Assembly: GCF_000426605.1 (NCBI RefSeq) | Contig: NZ_AUFR01000001.1 | Location: forward strand, 124,001 to 188,000 | DNA length: 64,000 nucleotides | Direction: 5' to 3' | Origin: Propionibacterium acidifaciens DSM 21887 | Lineage (GTDB): Bacteria; Actinomycetota; Actinomycetes; Propionibacteriales; Propionibacteriaceae | The notes under the pieces: model-generated | Seen by the model: only the letters and a program-made list of their open reading frames with translations | Database searches by the model: none | Told to the model about the DNA's origin: nothing | Made by a program: the position numbers and the translations under genes | Shown here: piece after piece, positions 1 through 8,875 of the stretch | How positions within the stretch are numbered: position 1 is the first letter of the stretch | Layout: every line of letters starts with the position of its first letter

Positions 1-899
1 TCGTGTTCATGCTCGTCAACGCGCTGCCCGGTGATGTCGCCGCGACGATCCTCGGCCCGAACTCCGACGCCGCGTCCATCGAGGCGCTGCGTCGGCGCCT
101 CGGTCTCGAACGGCCCCTGCTGCTGCGCTACGCCGAGTGGCTGGGCGGGCTCCTCACCGGGCGTCTGGGCACGTCCGCGCTCTCGAGCACGCCGATCGTC
201 TCGATCATCGGCTCGAAGCTGGCCGTCACCGCGTGGCTGGCCACCGGAGCGATGCTCCTGGCGGTGGTCCTGGCGGTCCCGGCGGGCCTGTACGGCGCGG
301 TGCGCCGCAAGCGCGCCGACGGCGTCGTCATCTCGGGCCTCACGCAGCTCGCCATGGCCGTGCCTCACTTCCTCGTCGGCCTCGTGCTCATGATTGTCTT
401 CGCCGTCCGGCTGCGCTGGTTGCCCGCCAACGGCTACACGCCGCTGACCCGCGACCCGCTGCAGTGGCTGCGGCACCTCGTGCTGCCGGTCGTCGCCATC
501 GCCGTCGTCGAGGCGGCCATGCTCACCCGCTATGTGCGCTCGGCGTTCATCGAGGTGCTCGGCGAGGACTACTTCCGCACCGCCCGCGCGGTCGGCTGGC
601 GGTTCGTCCCGGCCGTCACCCGCCACGGCCTGCGCAACGCCAGCCTCGGCGTGGTCACCGTCGCCGGCCTCCAGCTGGCCTCGCTGTTCGTCGGCTCGAT
701 CGTCGTCGAGAACGTCTTCCTCCTGCCGGGCCTGGGATCGCAGCTGCTCACGTCGGTCAACCAGCGCGATCTCCCGGTCGTGCAGGCGATCGTCATGATC
801 TTCGTCGCGATCGTCCTCGTCATCAACACGGCGGTCGACATCGTCCACCAGCTCCTCGACCCGCGCGTGCGCACCCGGGAGGAGGCGGTCGGCTCATGA
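1..899 (+). CDS. Oligopeptide/dipeptide ABC transporter permease, OppB/DppB type (5' partial)
   Basis: Inner-membrane permease of a peptide-type ABC importer. The visible part starts with the NALPGD segment that lies just after the first transmembrane helix in OppB/DppB proteins, so roughly 20-30 N-terminal residues lie outside the window; the first complete codon is at position 3. Several hydrophobic segments follow, and the cytoplasmic EAA-type loop around YFRTARAVGW is present. The end overlaps the next permease by 4 bp (ATGA), so this is one operon with the genes through 3432. The substrate-binding protein is presumably upstream and not visible, so peptide versus nickel or other substrate cannot be decided. 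Confidence 0.9.
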   Translation, partial: VFMLVNALPGDVAATILGPNSDAASIEALRRRLGLERPLLLRYAEWLGGLLTGRLGTSALSSTPIVSIIGSKLAVTAWLATGAMLLAVVLAVPAGLYGAVRRKRADGVVISGLTQLAMAVPHFLVGLVLMIVFAVRLRWLPANGYTPLTRDPLQWLRHLVLPVVAIAVVEAAMLTRYVRSAFIEVLGEDYFRTARAVGWRFVPAVTRHGLRNASLGVVTVAGLQLASLFVGSIVVENVFLLPGLGSQLLTSVNQRDLPVVQAIVMIFVAIVLVINTAVDIVHQLLDPRVRTREEAVGS

Positions 900-1714
900 G
901 GCGCAGCGTCTCGCTCGTCGTGGGCGCCGTGCTCGTCGGAGTCGTCGTCGCACTGGCCGTCGTCTCGTTCCTCTGGACGCCGTACGACCCCGGGGTCGTC
1001 GACGCGCCGAGCGCGCTCCAGGGCCCCAGCGGAGCGCACCTGCTCGGCACCGACGGCTTCGGCCAGGACATCTTCTCGCGGGTCCTCGTCGGCGCCCGCA
1101 TCTGCATGCTCGTCGGCGTCATGGCGGCGGCGATCGGCGCCCTCATCGGCGTGCCGGTCGGCATCTGGGCCGGCATGAGCCGGCGCCGCGTCGGGCACCG
1201 CATCATGCGCTGGGCCGACATCCTCTACGCCTTCCCAGCGCTGCTGCTCGCCATCCTGCTCGCCGCCGCCCGCGGCACCGGCTCGACGGCGACCGCCATG
1301 GTCGCCATCGGCATCAGTGCCATCCCCGCCTTCGCCCGCGTCGCCAACAGCGCCAGCCTCGGCGTCATGAGCCGCGACTACGTCGCGGCGGCGCGCTCCT
1401 CGGGCATCAGCTGGCCGGCCATCGCCTGGCGCCACGTGCTGCCGAACATCCTGCCCGTCGTGCTCGTGCAGGTCTCCTCGGCGCTCGGCACGGCGATCCT
1501 CGCCGAGGCGGCGCTGAGCTACCTGGGCGTCGGAACCCAGCCGAGCACGCCCACATGGGGACGCATGCTCTACGACGCGCAGAAGTTCATCTACGACCAT
1601 CCCGCCCAGCTCGTCGTCCCGGCGGTGTTCATCGCCACGGCGGTGCTCGGCTTCAACCTGCTCGGCGACGGGCTCCGCGAGCTCCTCGATCCCAGACTGA
1701 GGCAGGAGGACTGA
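896..1714 (+). CDS. Oligopeptide/dipeptide ABC transporter permease, OppC/DppC type
   Basis: Second permease, 272 residues, partner of the upstream OppB-type protein. It has one N-terminal membrane segment, then the HLLGTDGFGQDIFSR motif typical of OppC/DppC, further membrane segments, and the EAA loop near DYVAAARSSG. The start at 896 overlaps the preceding stop as ATGA, which supports translational coupling. Its stop precedes the GTG of the next ATPase by one base. Substrate is unknown without the binding protein. Confidence 0.92.
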   Translation: MRRSVSLVVGAVLVGVVVALAVVSFLWTPYDPGVVDAPSALQGPSGAHLLGTDGFGQDIFSRVLVGARICMLVGVMAAAIGALIGVPVGIWAGMSRRRVGHRIMRWADILYAFPALLLAILLAAARGTGSTATAMVAIGISAIPAFARVANSASLGVMSRDYVAAARSSGISWPAIAWRHVLPNILPVVLVQVSSALGTAILAEAALSYLGVGTQPSTPTWGRMLYDAQKFIYDHPAQLVVPAVFIATAVLGFNLLGDGLRELLDPRLRQED

Positions 1715-1715
1715 G

Positions 1716-2564
1716 GTGGGTGCGCTGCTCAGGGTGCGCGATCTGCACGTCGACTTCGGCAGGCGCCGCGTCGAGGCGCTGCACGGCATCGATCTGACCG
1801 TCGAGGCGGGCGCCCGCGTCGGCCTCATCGGCGAGTCCGGTTCGGGCAAGTCCGTCACGGCGCTCGCGGCGATGGGCCTGCTGCCCGACAACGCCCACGT
1901 CTCCGGCTCCATCGAGTTCGCCGGCCGCGAGCTCGTCGGCCTGTCCGACGCGGGCTTCGCCGCGCTGCGCGGCGATCTCGTCTCGATGATCTTCCAGGAG
2001 CCCATGACGGCCCTCGACCCGACGATGCGTGTCGGACGCCAGGTCGCCGAGGTGCTGCGCCTGCACCAGGGGGCTCCGGCGGGCATGGCGCGGGCGCGCG
2101 TCCTCGAGATGCTCGACCGGGTCGGCCTTCCCGATCCGGGTCGCATCTCGATGAGCTTCCCCCACCAGCTGTCCGGCGGCCAGCGCCAGCGCGTCCTCAT
2201 CGCCATGGCCCTCATCAACCAGCCCGGTCTCGTCATCTGCGACGAGCCGACGACCGCTCTCGACGTCACCGTCCAGGCCAGAGTGCTGCGCCTGCTCGAC
2301 GAGCAGCTCGACGCCGCCGGCGCCGCATGCCTGTTCATCAGCCACGACCTGGCCGTCGTCTCGCAGGTCTGCGACGAGGTGGCGGTCATGTACCGCGGCG
2401 ACATCGTCGAGGCCGGGTCGATCGCCGAGGTGCTCGCCCGCCCGCGGCACCCGTACACGGCGGGCCTCATCGCCACCGCGCGCATCGACGAGCTCGCGCC
2501 CGGGGACCGCCTGCCGGTCATCGAGGACTTCTGGGACGGACGGGGGAGCGCCCATGGCCGGTGA
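1716..2564 (+). CDS. Peptide ABC transporter ATP-binding protein, OppD/DppD type
   Basis: ATPase of 282 residues that powers the peptide-type importer. Walker A GESGSGKS is at about residues 39-46, the signature LSGGQRQR near 152, and Walker B LVICDEP near 171-177, followed by the switch histidine (FISHD). The start is GTG at 1716, preceded by a purine-rich GGAGGA ribosome-binding site. The 3' end overlaps the next ATPase gene by 11 bp. The protein is a little shorter than most OppD proteins (about 320), with a short C-terminal oligopeptide-ABC extension. Confidence 0.92.
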   Translation: MGALLRVRDLHVDFGRRRVEALHGIDLTVEAGARVGLIGESGSGKSVTALAAMGLLPDNAHVSGSIEFAGRELVGLSDAGFAALRGDLVSMIFQEPMTALDPTMRVGRQVAEVLRLHQGAPAGMARARVLEMLDRVGLPDPGRISMSFPHQLSGGQRQRVLIAMALINQPGLVICDEPTTALDVTVQARVLRLLDEQLDAAGAACLFISHDLAVVSQVCDEVAVMYRGDIVEAGSIAEVLARPRHPYTAGLIATARIDELAPGDRLPVIEDFWDGRGSAHGR

Positions 2565-3432
2565 CGAGCGCGCCGGGGCGGACGTCCCGGTCTTCGAGGC
2601 CCGCCGCCTCACCCGCACCTTCCGGCGCAGCGGCACCGGGGGGCGGGTCATCGCGCGGGCCCTCGACGGCGTCGACCTCTCCGTGCGGGCCGGCCAGCGG
2701 CTGGGCATCGTGGGGGAATCCGGTTCGGGCAAGAGCACCCTCATCCGCGTCCTCGACGCGCTGCTGCCCCCGAGCTCGGGCGAGGTGCTGTTCCGCGGCC
2801 GCCGCATCGACGACGCCTCGGCCTCCCGGCTCGGGGATCTGCGCTCCAGCGTCCAGATGGTCTTCCAGGACCCGCGCAGTTCCCTCGACCCGCGCATGAG
2901 GGTGGGCGACATCGTCACCGAGCCGCTCCGCTCGCCCCTGCTGCGCGGGCGGGCCGACATCCCGCGCGACCACCGCGAACGTCTCCACGAGGTGCTCGCC
3001 CAGGTGGATCTCGAGGCCGACGCGGCGGACCACTACCCGCACGAGTTCAGCGGCGGGGAGCGCCAGCGCATCGCCATCGCGCGCGCCATCGCCCCCCGCC
3101 CCGACGTCCTCATCGCCGACGAGGCGGTCTCGGCCCTCGACGTGTCGGTCCGCGCCCACGTGCTCAACCTGTTCGCCGAGCTCGTCCGCGGCGGGGGGCT
3201 GACCCTCGTCTTCGTCAGTCACGACCTGGCCGTCGTGCGGCACGTGTGCGACTCGGTCGCCGTCATGCGCGGCGGCCGGATCGTCGAGTCCGGGCCGATC
3301 GAGCGGGTCTACGGGCGGCCCGAGCAGGAGTACACCCGGACCCTGCTGGCCTCGGTGCCGAGGCTGCGGGTCCGGCCCGCCCGGGGCGGGCACGATGAGA
3401 TGGGCGCGTCCGACGCGGGGTCGCCCGCATAG
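2554..3432 (+). CDS. Peptide ABC transporter ATP-binding protein, OppF/DppF type
   Basis: Second ATPase, 292 residues, forming the heterodimer with the OppD-type protein. Walker A GESGSGKS lies near residue 54, the signature FSGGERQR near 165 and Walker B VLIADEA near 185. The C-terminal region around ERVYGRPEQEYTRTLLASVP is the usual short OppF/DppF extension. It starts with ATG inside the 3' end of the previous gene. The stop is only 10 bp before the serA start, but serA has its own -10 box inside that junction and a different function, so I do not place serA in this operon. Confidence 0.92.
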   Translation: MAGDERAGADVPVFEARRLTRTFRRSGTGGRVIARALDGVDLSVRAGQRLGIVGESGSGKSTLIRVLDALLPPSSGEVLFRGRRIDDASASRLGDLRSSVQMVFQDPRSSLDPRMRVGDIVTEPLRSPLLRGRADIPRDHRERLHEVLAQVDLEADAADHYPHEFSGGERQRIAIARAIAPRPDVLIADEAVSALDVSVRAHVLNLFAELVRGGGLTLVFVSHDLAVVRHVCDSVAVMRGGRIVESGPIERVYGRPEQEYTRTLLASVPRLRVRPARGGHDEMGASDAGSPA

Positions 3433-3435
3433 GAT
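3430..3435 (+). promoter_or_regulatory. -10 box of serA, leaderless type
   Basis: TAGGAT ends 7 nt before the ATG of serA at 3443, so the predicted transcription start coincides with the start codon. There is no Shine-Dalgarno sequence. No convincing -35 hexamer is seen at the expected place. Confidence 0.6.
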
Positions 3436-3442
3436 TCACGCC

Positions 3443-4636
3443 ATGAAGGCACTTCTGCTCGAGAACGTCCACCCCGAGGCCACGAGGATCCTCACCGAGG
3501 CCGGCTACGACGTGGAGACGCGCGCCGGGGCGCTGGGCGAGGACGAACTGGTGTCCGCACTCGACGGCGTGGAGCTCCTGGGCATCCGATCGCGCACCAA
3601 CGTCACCGACAAGGTCCTGGCGCGCATCCCCTCCACCCTCAAGGCCATCGGCGCCTTCTGCATCGGCACGAACCAGATCGCCCTCGAGTCCGCCGCGGCC
3701 AAGGGCATCGCCTGCTTCAACGCCCCGTACTCCAACACCCGCTCGGTCGTCGAGCTGGCCATGGCCGAGATCGTCGCCCTGGCCCGCCACCTCACCGACC
3801 GCAACGCCCAGATGCACGAGGGCACGTGGAACAAGTCGGCGTCCGGCTCGCACGAGGTGCGCGGCCGCCGGCTCGGCATCGTCGGCTACGGGAACATCGG
3901 GTCGCAGCTGTCCGTGCTGGCCGAGGCCTTCGGCATGCGCGTCCACTACTACGACATCCAGGACCGCCTGGCCATGGGCAACGCCCAGCGCTGCGACACC
4001 CTCGAGGAGCTGCTCTCTCGGGTCGACGTCGTCTCGCTGCACGTCGACGGGCGTCCCGAGAACACCGGCTTCTTCGGCGAGGACGAGTTCGCCGCGATGC
4101 GGCCCCGCTCGTTCTTCCTCAATCTCTCCCGCGGCTCCGTCTTCGACCACAGGGCCCTCGCCGACGCGCTGCGCTCGGGCCACCTGGCCGGCGCCGCGGT
4201 CGACGTCCACCCGACCGAGCCCAGGAGGGCGGGGGAGCGCTTCGTGTCGCCGCTCCAGGGCCTGCCGAACGTCATCCTCACCCCGCACGTGGGCGGATCC
4301 ACCCAGGAGGCCCAGGTGAGCATCGGCCGGTACGTCGCCGGCAAGCTCAGCGAGTACGTCACGACCGGAGGGACCTCGATGAGCGTCAACCTGCCCGAGG
4401 TCACCGTCCCGGCGCGCGAGGGCAGCCGGGTGGTCCACATCCACCGCAACGTCCCGGGGGTCCTCGGCGCCGTGAACTCGGTGCTGTCCGAGCACAACGC
4501 GAACATTGCCTTCCAGGCCCTGTCCACCCGCGGCGAGGTCGGCTACGCGGTCACCGACGTCGTGGCGGCCGAGTCCGGCTGGTTCGACGCCCTGGCCGAG
4601 GTGCCGAACACCATCAGCTGCCGGGTGATCCGCTGA
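3443..4636 (+). CDS. serA: D-3-phosphoglycerate dehydrogenase (SerA, ACT-domain short type)
   Basis: Oxidises 3-phosphoglycerate to 3-phosphohydroxypyruvate with NAD, the first step of serine synthesis. The 397 residues fit the E. coli-length class rather than the long mycobacterial class. The NAD-binding motif GIVGYGNIGS is near residue 145, the substrate/NAD Arg is in NLSRGSVFD near 228, the catalytic His in TPHVGGST near 286, and an ACT domain occupies about 325-397, suggesting serine feedback. The start ATG at 3443 is supported by the leaderless -10 box. Serine-pathway phosphoserine is also a possible phosphate donor for ThrH encoded at 19869. Confidence 0.95.
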   Translation: MKALLLENVHPEATRILTEAGYDVETRAGALGEDELVSALDGVELLGIRSRTNVTDKVLARIPSTLKAIGAFCIGTNQIALESAAAKGIACFNAPYSNTRSVVELAMAEIVALARHLTDRNAQMHEGTWNKSASGSHEVRGRRLGIVGYGNIGSQLSVLAEAFGMRVHYYDIQDRLAMGNAQRCDTLEELLSRVDVVSLHVDGRPENTGFFGEDEFAAMRPRSFFLNLSRGSVFDHRALADALRSGHLAGAAVDVHPTEPRRAGERFVSPLQGLPNVILTPHVGGSTQEAQVSIGRYVAGKLSEYVTTGGTSMSVNLPEVTVPAREGSRVVHIHRNVPGVLGAVNSVLSEHNANIAFQALSTRGEVGYAVTDVVAAESGWFDALAEVPNTISCRVIR

Positions 4637-4945
4637 GGCACCGGCCGGGAGGCCTCCCGGGGACGCGTCCTGCGGTCCCGGGCGTCGGCTCCTCGACGAC
4701 GGGCCGGCACCGAGGGGCGGATGGATCTGCGTCCGGGCGCCGTACCGACCCTGGAACGGGCCCCGGAGACCCCCTGACGCGGCCCCGCCTCTGAGAGCCG
4801 CCGGTCCGGGGCGGTTCCGCACGGTTGCCGTAGCCCTATCGGGGCACGGACTATCGGGGCACAGAGCGCATCACCCTCCGCACGGGGTGCCCGCGGTTCT
4901 GCGCGGCTGAGCCGTTCGCAAACCCCGGAGGAATGGAGCCTGATC
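4637..4945 (+). other. Intergenic region with a palindrome and a short direct repeat
   Basis: This 309-bp stretch carries no convincing gene. It holds the palindrome at 4645-4660 just after serA and a pair of direct repeats, CTATCGGGGCAC, at 4835-4846 and 4851-4862 (16 bp apart), about 85-110 bp before the DUF4956 remnant. The repeats could be a binding site or a leftover of decay. A GGAGG-like ribosome-binding site precedes 4946. Confidence 0.5.
4645..4660. terminator. Palindrome after serA, possible terminator
   Basis: A perfect 16-bp palindrome, CCGGGAGGCCTCCCGG, begins 8 bp after the serA stop codon. No T-tract follows, which is common for GC-rich actinobacterial terminators. Confidence 0.4.
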
Positions 4946-5240
4946 ATGTCGAGCCACGTCCTCGTCGCCGTCGACGCAGTGGTGATCTGCCTTCTCGTGT
5001 TCGGCGTCCACCTGCCGAGGCACCACCGCAGGGACATGGTCGTCTCGTACATCACGGTGGGCATCGGCGTCCTCGCCGTGGCCGTCGCGCTGTCCATCAG
5101 CGCGACGGCGGCCGGCCTGGGCATGGGGCTGTTCGGCGTCCTGTCGATCATCCGTCTCCGCTCCGAGGAGCTCGGCCAGATCGAGACCGCCTACTGCTTC
5201 AGCGCCCTGGCGCTCGGCCTGCTCGGCGGGGTCGGCGTCC
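4946..5240 (+). pseudogene. DUF4956-family membrane protein, 3'-truncated remnant
   Basis: The first 90-95 codons encode a recognisable DUF4956 N-terminal half: a membrane segment, the RHHRRDMVVSYITV motif, a second helix, then GLFGVLSIIRLRSEEL and YCFSALALGLLGGVG. After about position 5230 the same frame turns into low-complexity Arg/Gly/Pro-rich sequence and runs open to 5725, antisense to hisN. Family members are about 200-220 residues with further helices and a cytoplasmic tail, which are missing in all three frames. I therefore call it a truncated or decayed gene. A GGAGG-like site lies upstream. DUF4956 genes often sit beside polyphosphate/VTC or CotH genes, none of which is seen here. 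Confidence 0.6.
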
Positions 5241-5487
5241 GGTCCCGCGCCGGGGCCCCGCGGCCCGGCGCGGCGCGGGCCGCCTCGACCCGGGGCCGCC
5301 GCACAACAGGTGGCACCGGACGATGGGCGGCCTCGCCCCCGACCTCACCGTCGTCGAGGGGCCCCCTCGCGACCGGTGAGCGCGGGGAGCGGTCGGGCGC
5401 GGGCCAGCCGGACGGTCGGCACGGCCGGCGGCAGGGCGCCCCGACGGGGTCCGGGAGCGGTCGCTCGGGCGGCCGGCGGCCCGGGCT

Positions 5488-6312
5488 TCAGGAGCGCCCG
5501 TCGTCCGGATCGGGCCCCTCGTCGGGGGCCAGGCGCTCCAGTACCTCGTCGTGGAGGATGCCGTTGGTGGCCAGCGCGCCACGACCGACCGGGCCCGGGG
5601 CCCCGTCGAGGTTCGTGAAGCGGCCGCCGGCCTCGGTGACGATGGGCACGAGGGCCGCCATGTCGTACAGCTCCAGGTCCGGTTCGCAGGCCAGGTCGAC
5701 GGCCCCCTCGGCGACGAGCATGTAGCTGAAGAAGTCGCCGAAGGCCCTCGTCCGACCGCAGTCGCGCATGAGATCGACGAAGCCTTGGCCACGCCCCCCG
5801 TCGATCCAGCCGTGGATGGAGGAGTACGACAGGAAGGCGTCGGCGAGGTGTGAGGTGCCCGAGACGCGGATGGGGTTCGGGGTGAACAGCGACGTGCCGG
5901 TGAAGGCGCCCGAGCCCTCGGCCGCCCACCAGCGGCGCCCCAGCGCCGGGGCGCTCACGACGCCGACGACCATCTCTCCGCCCACCCGGAGGCCGATGAG
6001 CGTGGCCCAGATCGGCACGCCGCGCACGTAGTTGGCGGTGCCGTCGATGGGGTCGATGATCCACTGACGCGGCCCGTAGCCGGTGTCGGGCATCTCCTCG
6101 CCGTGGACGGCGTCGCGGGGACGGGCGGTGGCGAGCGTGTGCCGCACCGAGGCCTCGATGGCCTGGTCCGCCTCGGAGACGGGCGTGCGGTCGGCCTTCG
6201 CCCGGACCTTCAGGTCCCGCGCCTTGAAGCGGTTCAGGGCGAGGGAGTCGGCGTTGTCGGCCATGAGATGGGCGAGGCGCAGATCATCGGTGTAGTCGGG
6301 TGCAGCGGCCAT
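5488..6312 (-). CDS. hisN: Histidinol-phosphatase, inositol-monophosphatase family (HisN)
   Basis: A 274-residue magnesium-dependent phosphatase of the IMPase fold, assigned to histidine synthesis by similarity to actinobacterial HisN. Metal ligands are visible: GEE at residues 71-73, the diagnostic DPIDGT at 87-92, and YDMAAL around 216-221. The phrase PIDGTANYVRGVPIWATLIGL is characteristic of the HisN branch. The ATG at 6312 has a leaderless -10 box just upstream. No other his gene is nearby, so a broader inositol or nucleotide phosphatase role remains possible. Confidence 0.88.
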   Translation of the reverse strand: MAAAPDYTDDLRLAHLMADNADSLALNRFKARDLKVRAKADRTPVSEADQAIEASVRHTLATARPRDAVHGEEMPDTGYGPRQWIIDPIDGTANYVRGVPIWATLIGLRVGGEMVVGVVSAPALGRRWWAAEGSGAFTGTSLFTPNPIRVSGTSHLADAFLSYSSIHGWIDGGRGQGFVDLMRDCGRTRAFGDFFSYMLVAEGAVDLACEPDLELYDMAALVPIVTEAGGRFTNLDGAPGPVGRGALATNGILHDEVLERLAPDEGPDPDDGRS

Positions 6313-6319
6313 GCGCCCG

Positions 6320-6325
6320 ACTCTA
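6320..6325 (-). promoter_or_regulatory. -10 box of hisN, leaderless type
   Basis: On the minus strand TAGAGT ends 7 nt before the hisN ATG. There is no Shine-Dalgarno sequence in the short gap. Confidence 0.6.
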
Positions 6326-6360
6326 ACCGTTCGGTCCTCCGCCGGCCCGGCGGCGCCGGC

Positions 6361-7401
6361 TCAGCGGCGGGTCACGGGCCGGTCGACGGCCTCCAGGACG
6401 CGGCGGAACGAGCCGAGGCGGGCCTCGGAGAGCTCCCCGCGCCGGGCCGCCTCGTCCAGCCCGCACTCGGGCGTCCCCGCGTGGTGGTTGCAGCCGCGGG
6501 GACAGTCGGCGGTGAAGCCGGCCAGATCGGTGAAGGCCGCCAAGATCGTCTCCGGCCGCACGTGGCTCAGGCCGAAGCTGCGCACGCCGGGGGTGTCGAT
6601 GACCCAGCCCGGCTCTCGGTCGTCGACGGACGGCAGGGCGAGGGCCTCGGCGGAGGTCGAGGTGTGGCGCCCCTTGCCGGTGACGTCGTTGACGCGCCCG
6701 GTGACGCGTCCGGCGCCGGGCACGAGGCGGTTGATGAGGGTCGACTTGCCGACGCCGGAGTGGCCCACGAGAACGGTCACCCGGCCGGCCAGGAGCGCGC
6801 GCAGCCCTGACAGGTCGGAGCCGGGCGCGCAGACGATGATCGGCACGTCGAGCGGCTCGTACAGGGCGACGAGCCCGGCCGGGTCGGCCAGGTCGGCCTT
6901 GGTCAGCGCGATGACCGGTCGAACCCCGGCGTCGTAGCCGGCCACGAGGACGCGGTCGATCATGCCGGGGCGGGCCGGGGGATCGGCCAGCGAGGTCACG
7001 ACGACGAGCTGGTCGGCGTTGGCGACGATCGGGCGCTCGCTCGGGTCGGTGTCGTCGGCGGTGCGGTTCAGCTCGGTGCGCCGCGGCTCCACCTCGACGA
7101 TGCGCGCCAGCGTGCCGCGCTCGCCGCTCGTGTCGCCGACGACGCGCACCAGGTCGCCGACGATGACGCCCCTGCGGCCCAGCCGACGGGCCTTGGTGGC
7201 CAGCAGCGCGCTCCGGTCGCCGTCGACCATGCGGCAGTGGTAGCGGCCGCGATCGACGGTGATGACGCGGGCGAGCCGCGCCGCCGAGTAGTCGGGGCGG
7301 TCCTTCGTCCGGGGACGACTGCGCCGGGCGGGGCGCCCGAAGTCGTGCGCGTCGAAGTCGGTGCCGCGGCCGATGGCGCCGCGCGTGCGGCGGGGGCTCA
7401 T
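6361..7401 (-). CDS. rsgA: Ribosome small-subunit-dependent GTPase A (RsgA)
   Basis: Circularly permuted GTPase that assists late maturation of the 30S subunit. The 346 residues show an OB-fold region (about 45-110), G4 TKAD at 167-170, G1 GHSGVGKST at 213-221, and G3 DTPG at 269-272. The C-terminal zinc knuckle is CPRGCNHHAGTPEC, with C300, C304, a His at 306-307 and C313. An Arg-rich N-terminal tail is present. The start overlaps the aroA stop by 4 bp (ATGA), so the two are translationally coupled, the same aroA-rsgA pairing seen in mycobacteria. Confidence 0.95.
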   Translation of the reverse strand: MSPRRTRGAIGRGTDFDAHDFGRPARRSRPRTKDRPDYSAARLARVITVDRGRYHCRMVDGDRSALLATKARRLGRRGVIVGDLVRVVGDTSGERGTLARIVEVEPRRTELNRTADDTDPSERPIVANADQLVVVTSLADPPARPGMIDRVLVAGYDAGVRPVIALTKADLADPAGLVALYEPLDVPIIVCAPGSDLSGLRALLAGRVTVLVGHSGVGKSTLINRLVPGAGRVTGRVNDVTGKGRHTSTSAEALALPSVDDREPGWVIDTPGVRSFGLSHVRPETILAAFTDLAGFTADCPRGCNHHAGTPECGLDEAARRGELSEARLGSFRRVLEAVDRPVTRR

Positions 7402-8732
7402 CGGGCGGCCGCCATCGCGTCCCAGCGCGCGGCGAAGTCGGGCATCGTCTTGGCGGTGCAGCCCACGTCGTCGAGCCGCACACCGGGGACGACGAGCCCC
7501 ATGAGCGCGCCCAAGTGCGCCATGCGGTGGTCGCCGTGGCAGGCGAACAGGCCATCGCCCGCGCTGGGGTGCAGCGCATCGAGCCGCCCGGCCATGCCGG
7601 TGACGACCAGCCCGTCGTCCAGCTCGCGCACCGGGACGCCGAGACGGCCCAGCTCGGCGGCGATGGCCCTGATGCGGTCGGTCTCGTGACCCCGGATGTG
7701 CCCGACGCCCGTGATCGTCGTGGGGCCCTCCGCCACGGCCGCCAGCGCGGCGACGACCGGAGTCAGCTCGCTGGCCTCGTGGAGGTCGAGCGGGGCGCCG
7801 GCGAGCGGGGCGGCTGAGGCGCTCAGCCCGTCGGGGGCGGCGGTGACGGCCGCGCCCATGCGGATCAGGACGTCGCGGATCGCCGCGCCCGGCTGGGTGC
7901 TGCGGCGCGGCCAGCCGGCGATCGTCACCGTCCCCCCGGTGAGCACGCCGGCGGCCAGGAAGGCCGCTGCGTTCGTGAGGTCCGGCTCGATGCGCTCGTC
8001 GCGGGCCTCGACGACGCCCGGACGGACCCGCCAGTGACGGCCCCCGACGAGGGTCTCGACGTCGATCCCGTGCCGGGCGGCCATGGCGATCGTCATCGCG
8101 ATGTGCGGAGCCGAGGGCACCGGGGGGCCGACGTGCTCGACGTCCAGGCCCCGCGGGAGGCGGGCGCCGACGAGCAGGAGCCCGGAGACGTACTGGCTGG
8201 AGCCGCTCGAGTCGATCCGCACCGGGCCCCCGGCCAGCCCGTCGCCGGCGTCGAGCGTGAAGGGGAGCGCGTCGGCGTCGACGGCGGCGCCGAGGGCGCG
8301 CAGGGCCGCGAGCAGCGGGGCGACGGGGCGTTCGCCGGCCCGCTCGTCGCCGACGAACGAGGTCCGTCCGCCGGCCAGCGCCGCGATCGGCGGGACGAAG
8401 CGCATGACGGTGCCCGCCAGGCCGCAATCGATCGGCCGCGCGGCCGCGTGGAGCGGGCCCGGCACGACGCGCAGGGCGGGGCCCTCGGCCTCGACAGTGG
8501 CGCCGAGGGCGCGCAGGGCGTCCGCCATGAGGCGGGTGTCGCGGGCGTCGAGGACGCCGCGGATGGTGCTGGGGCCCTCGCTCAGCGCGGCGAGGACGAG
8601 CGCCCGGTTCGACTCGGACTTCGACCCGGGCACCTCGACCACCGCGCGGAGGGGCCCGGCCGGGCGGGGCGCCCGCCAGGGGCCCACGGCGGACGGTCGG
8701 GGGGCGCGCGTGCCGGTCGCGGGTTCGCTCAT
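7398..8732 (-). CDS. aroA: 3-phosphoshikimate 1-carboxyvinyltransferase (EPSP synthase, AroA)
   Basis: Joins shikimate-3-phosphate and PEP in the chorismate pathway. The 444-residue protein has the N-terminal [16 protein letters not shown] motif (Lys38), [27 protein letters not shown] and the late HGDHRMAH motif. I choose the ATG at 8732: an upstream GTG would add an unconserved 46-residue Gly/Pro-rich extension, and a leaderless -10 box sits 7 nt before 8732. It is the first gene of the aroA-rsgA pair and is divergent from sigR; the two regulatory regions share about 140 bp. Confidence 0.94.
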   Translation of the reverse strand: MSEPATGTRAPRPSAVGPWRAPRPAGPLRAVVEVPGSKSESNRALVLAALSEGPSTIRGVLDARDTRLMADALRALGATVEAEGPALRVVPGPLHAAARPIDCGLAGTVMRFVPPIAALAGGRTSFVGDERAGERPVAPLLAALRALGAAVDADALPFTLDAGDGLAGGPVRIDSSGSSQYVSGLLLVGARLPRGLDVEHVGPPVPSAPHIAMTIAMAARHGIDVETLVGGRHWRVRPGVVEARDERIEPDLTNAAAFLAAGVLTGGTVTIAGWPRRSTQPGAAIRDVLIRMGAAVTAAPDGLSASAAPLAGAPLDLHEASELTPVVAALAAVAEGPTTITGVGHIRGHETDRIRAIAAELGRLGVPVRELDDGLVVTGMAGRLDALHPSAGDGLFACHGDHRMAHLGALMGLVVPGVRLDDVGCTAKTMPDFAARWDAMAAAR

Positions 8733-8739
8733 GGGCCCC

Positions 8740-8745
8740 AGACTA
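8740..8745 (-). promoter_or_regulatory. -10 box of aroA-rsgA, leaderless type
   Basis: On the minus strand TAGTCT ends 7 nt before the ATG at 8732. A GGAGGA further upstream is about 18 nt from the start, too far for normal use, which favours leaderless initiation. Confidence 0.55.
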
Positions 8746-8795
8746 TCGAGTCCTCCCGCCGGCCCTCCGGGGGCGCGCACCCGGCCGGCCCCGGC

Positions 8796-8822
8796 GGGAA
8801 TACCCGCGCCGGTTCCGGCGTT
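8796..8822 (+). promoter_or_regulatory. SigR-type autoregulatory promoter upstream of sigR
   Basis: GGGAAT at 8796-8801 is followed after exactly 18 bp by GTT at 8820-8822. This matches the known SigR/SigH consensus (GGAAT, 18-bp spacer, GTT). Transcription should begin around 8829-8831, at or just before in-frame GTG 8831 and ATG 8834. Those codons would extend SigR by 14-15 residues relative to the ATG at 8876. The site points to positive autoregulation under thiol-oxidative stress. Confidence 0.8.
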
Positions 8823-8861
8823 GTCCGGGTGTGATGACAGCGACGGCGCCGGGTGATTCGG

Positions 8862-8867
8862 TACTGT
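8862..8867 (+). promoter_or_regulatory. Candidate housekeeping -10 box for the short sigR form
   Basis: TACTGT ends 8 nt before the ATG at 8876 and would give a leaderless or near-leaderless transcript starting at the short form of SigR. It is downstream of and distinct from the SigR-type promoter. Confidence 0.5.
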
Positions 8868-8875
8868 CATGTGCG

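Noticed and set aside
569-2521. Minus-strand frame of 650 codons opposite the peptide transporter genes
   Set aside because: Antisense shadow; the plus strand carries the conserved ABC motifs.
4933-5379. Alternative frame across the DUF4956 remnant as the continuation of the gene
   Set aside because: Its translation after 5230 (LDPGPPHNRWHRTMGG region) does not match the missing family helices convincingly.
8733-8870. 46-residue N-terminal extension of AroA
   Set aside because: It would overlap the SigR promoter, is Gly/Pro-rich and unconserved, and the leaderless -10 box supports ATG 8732.
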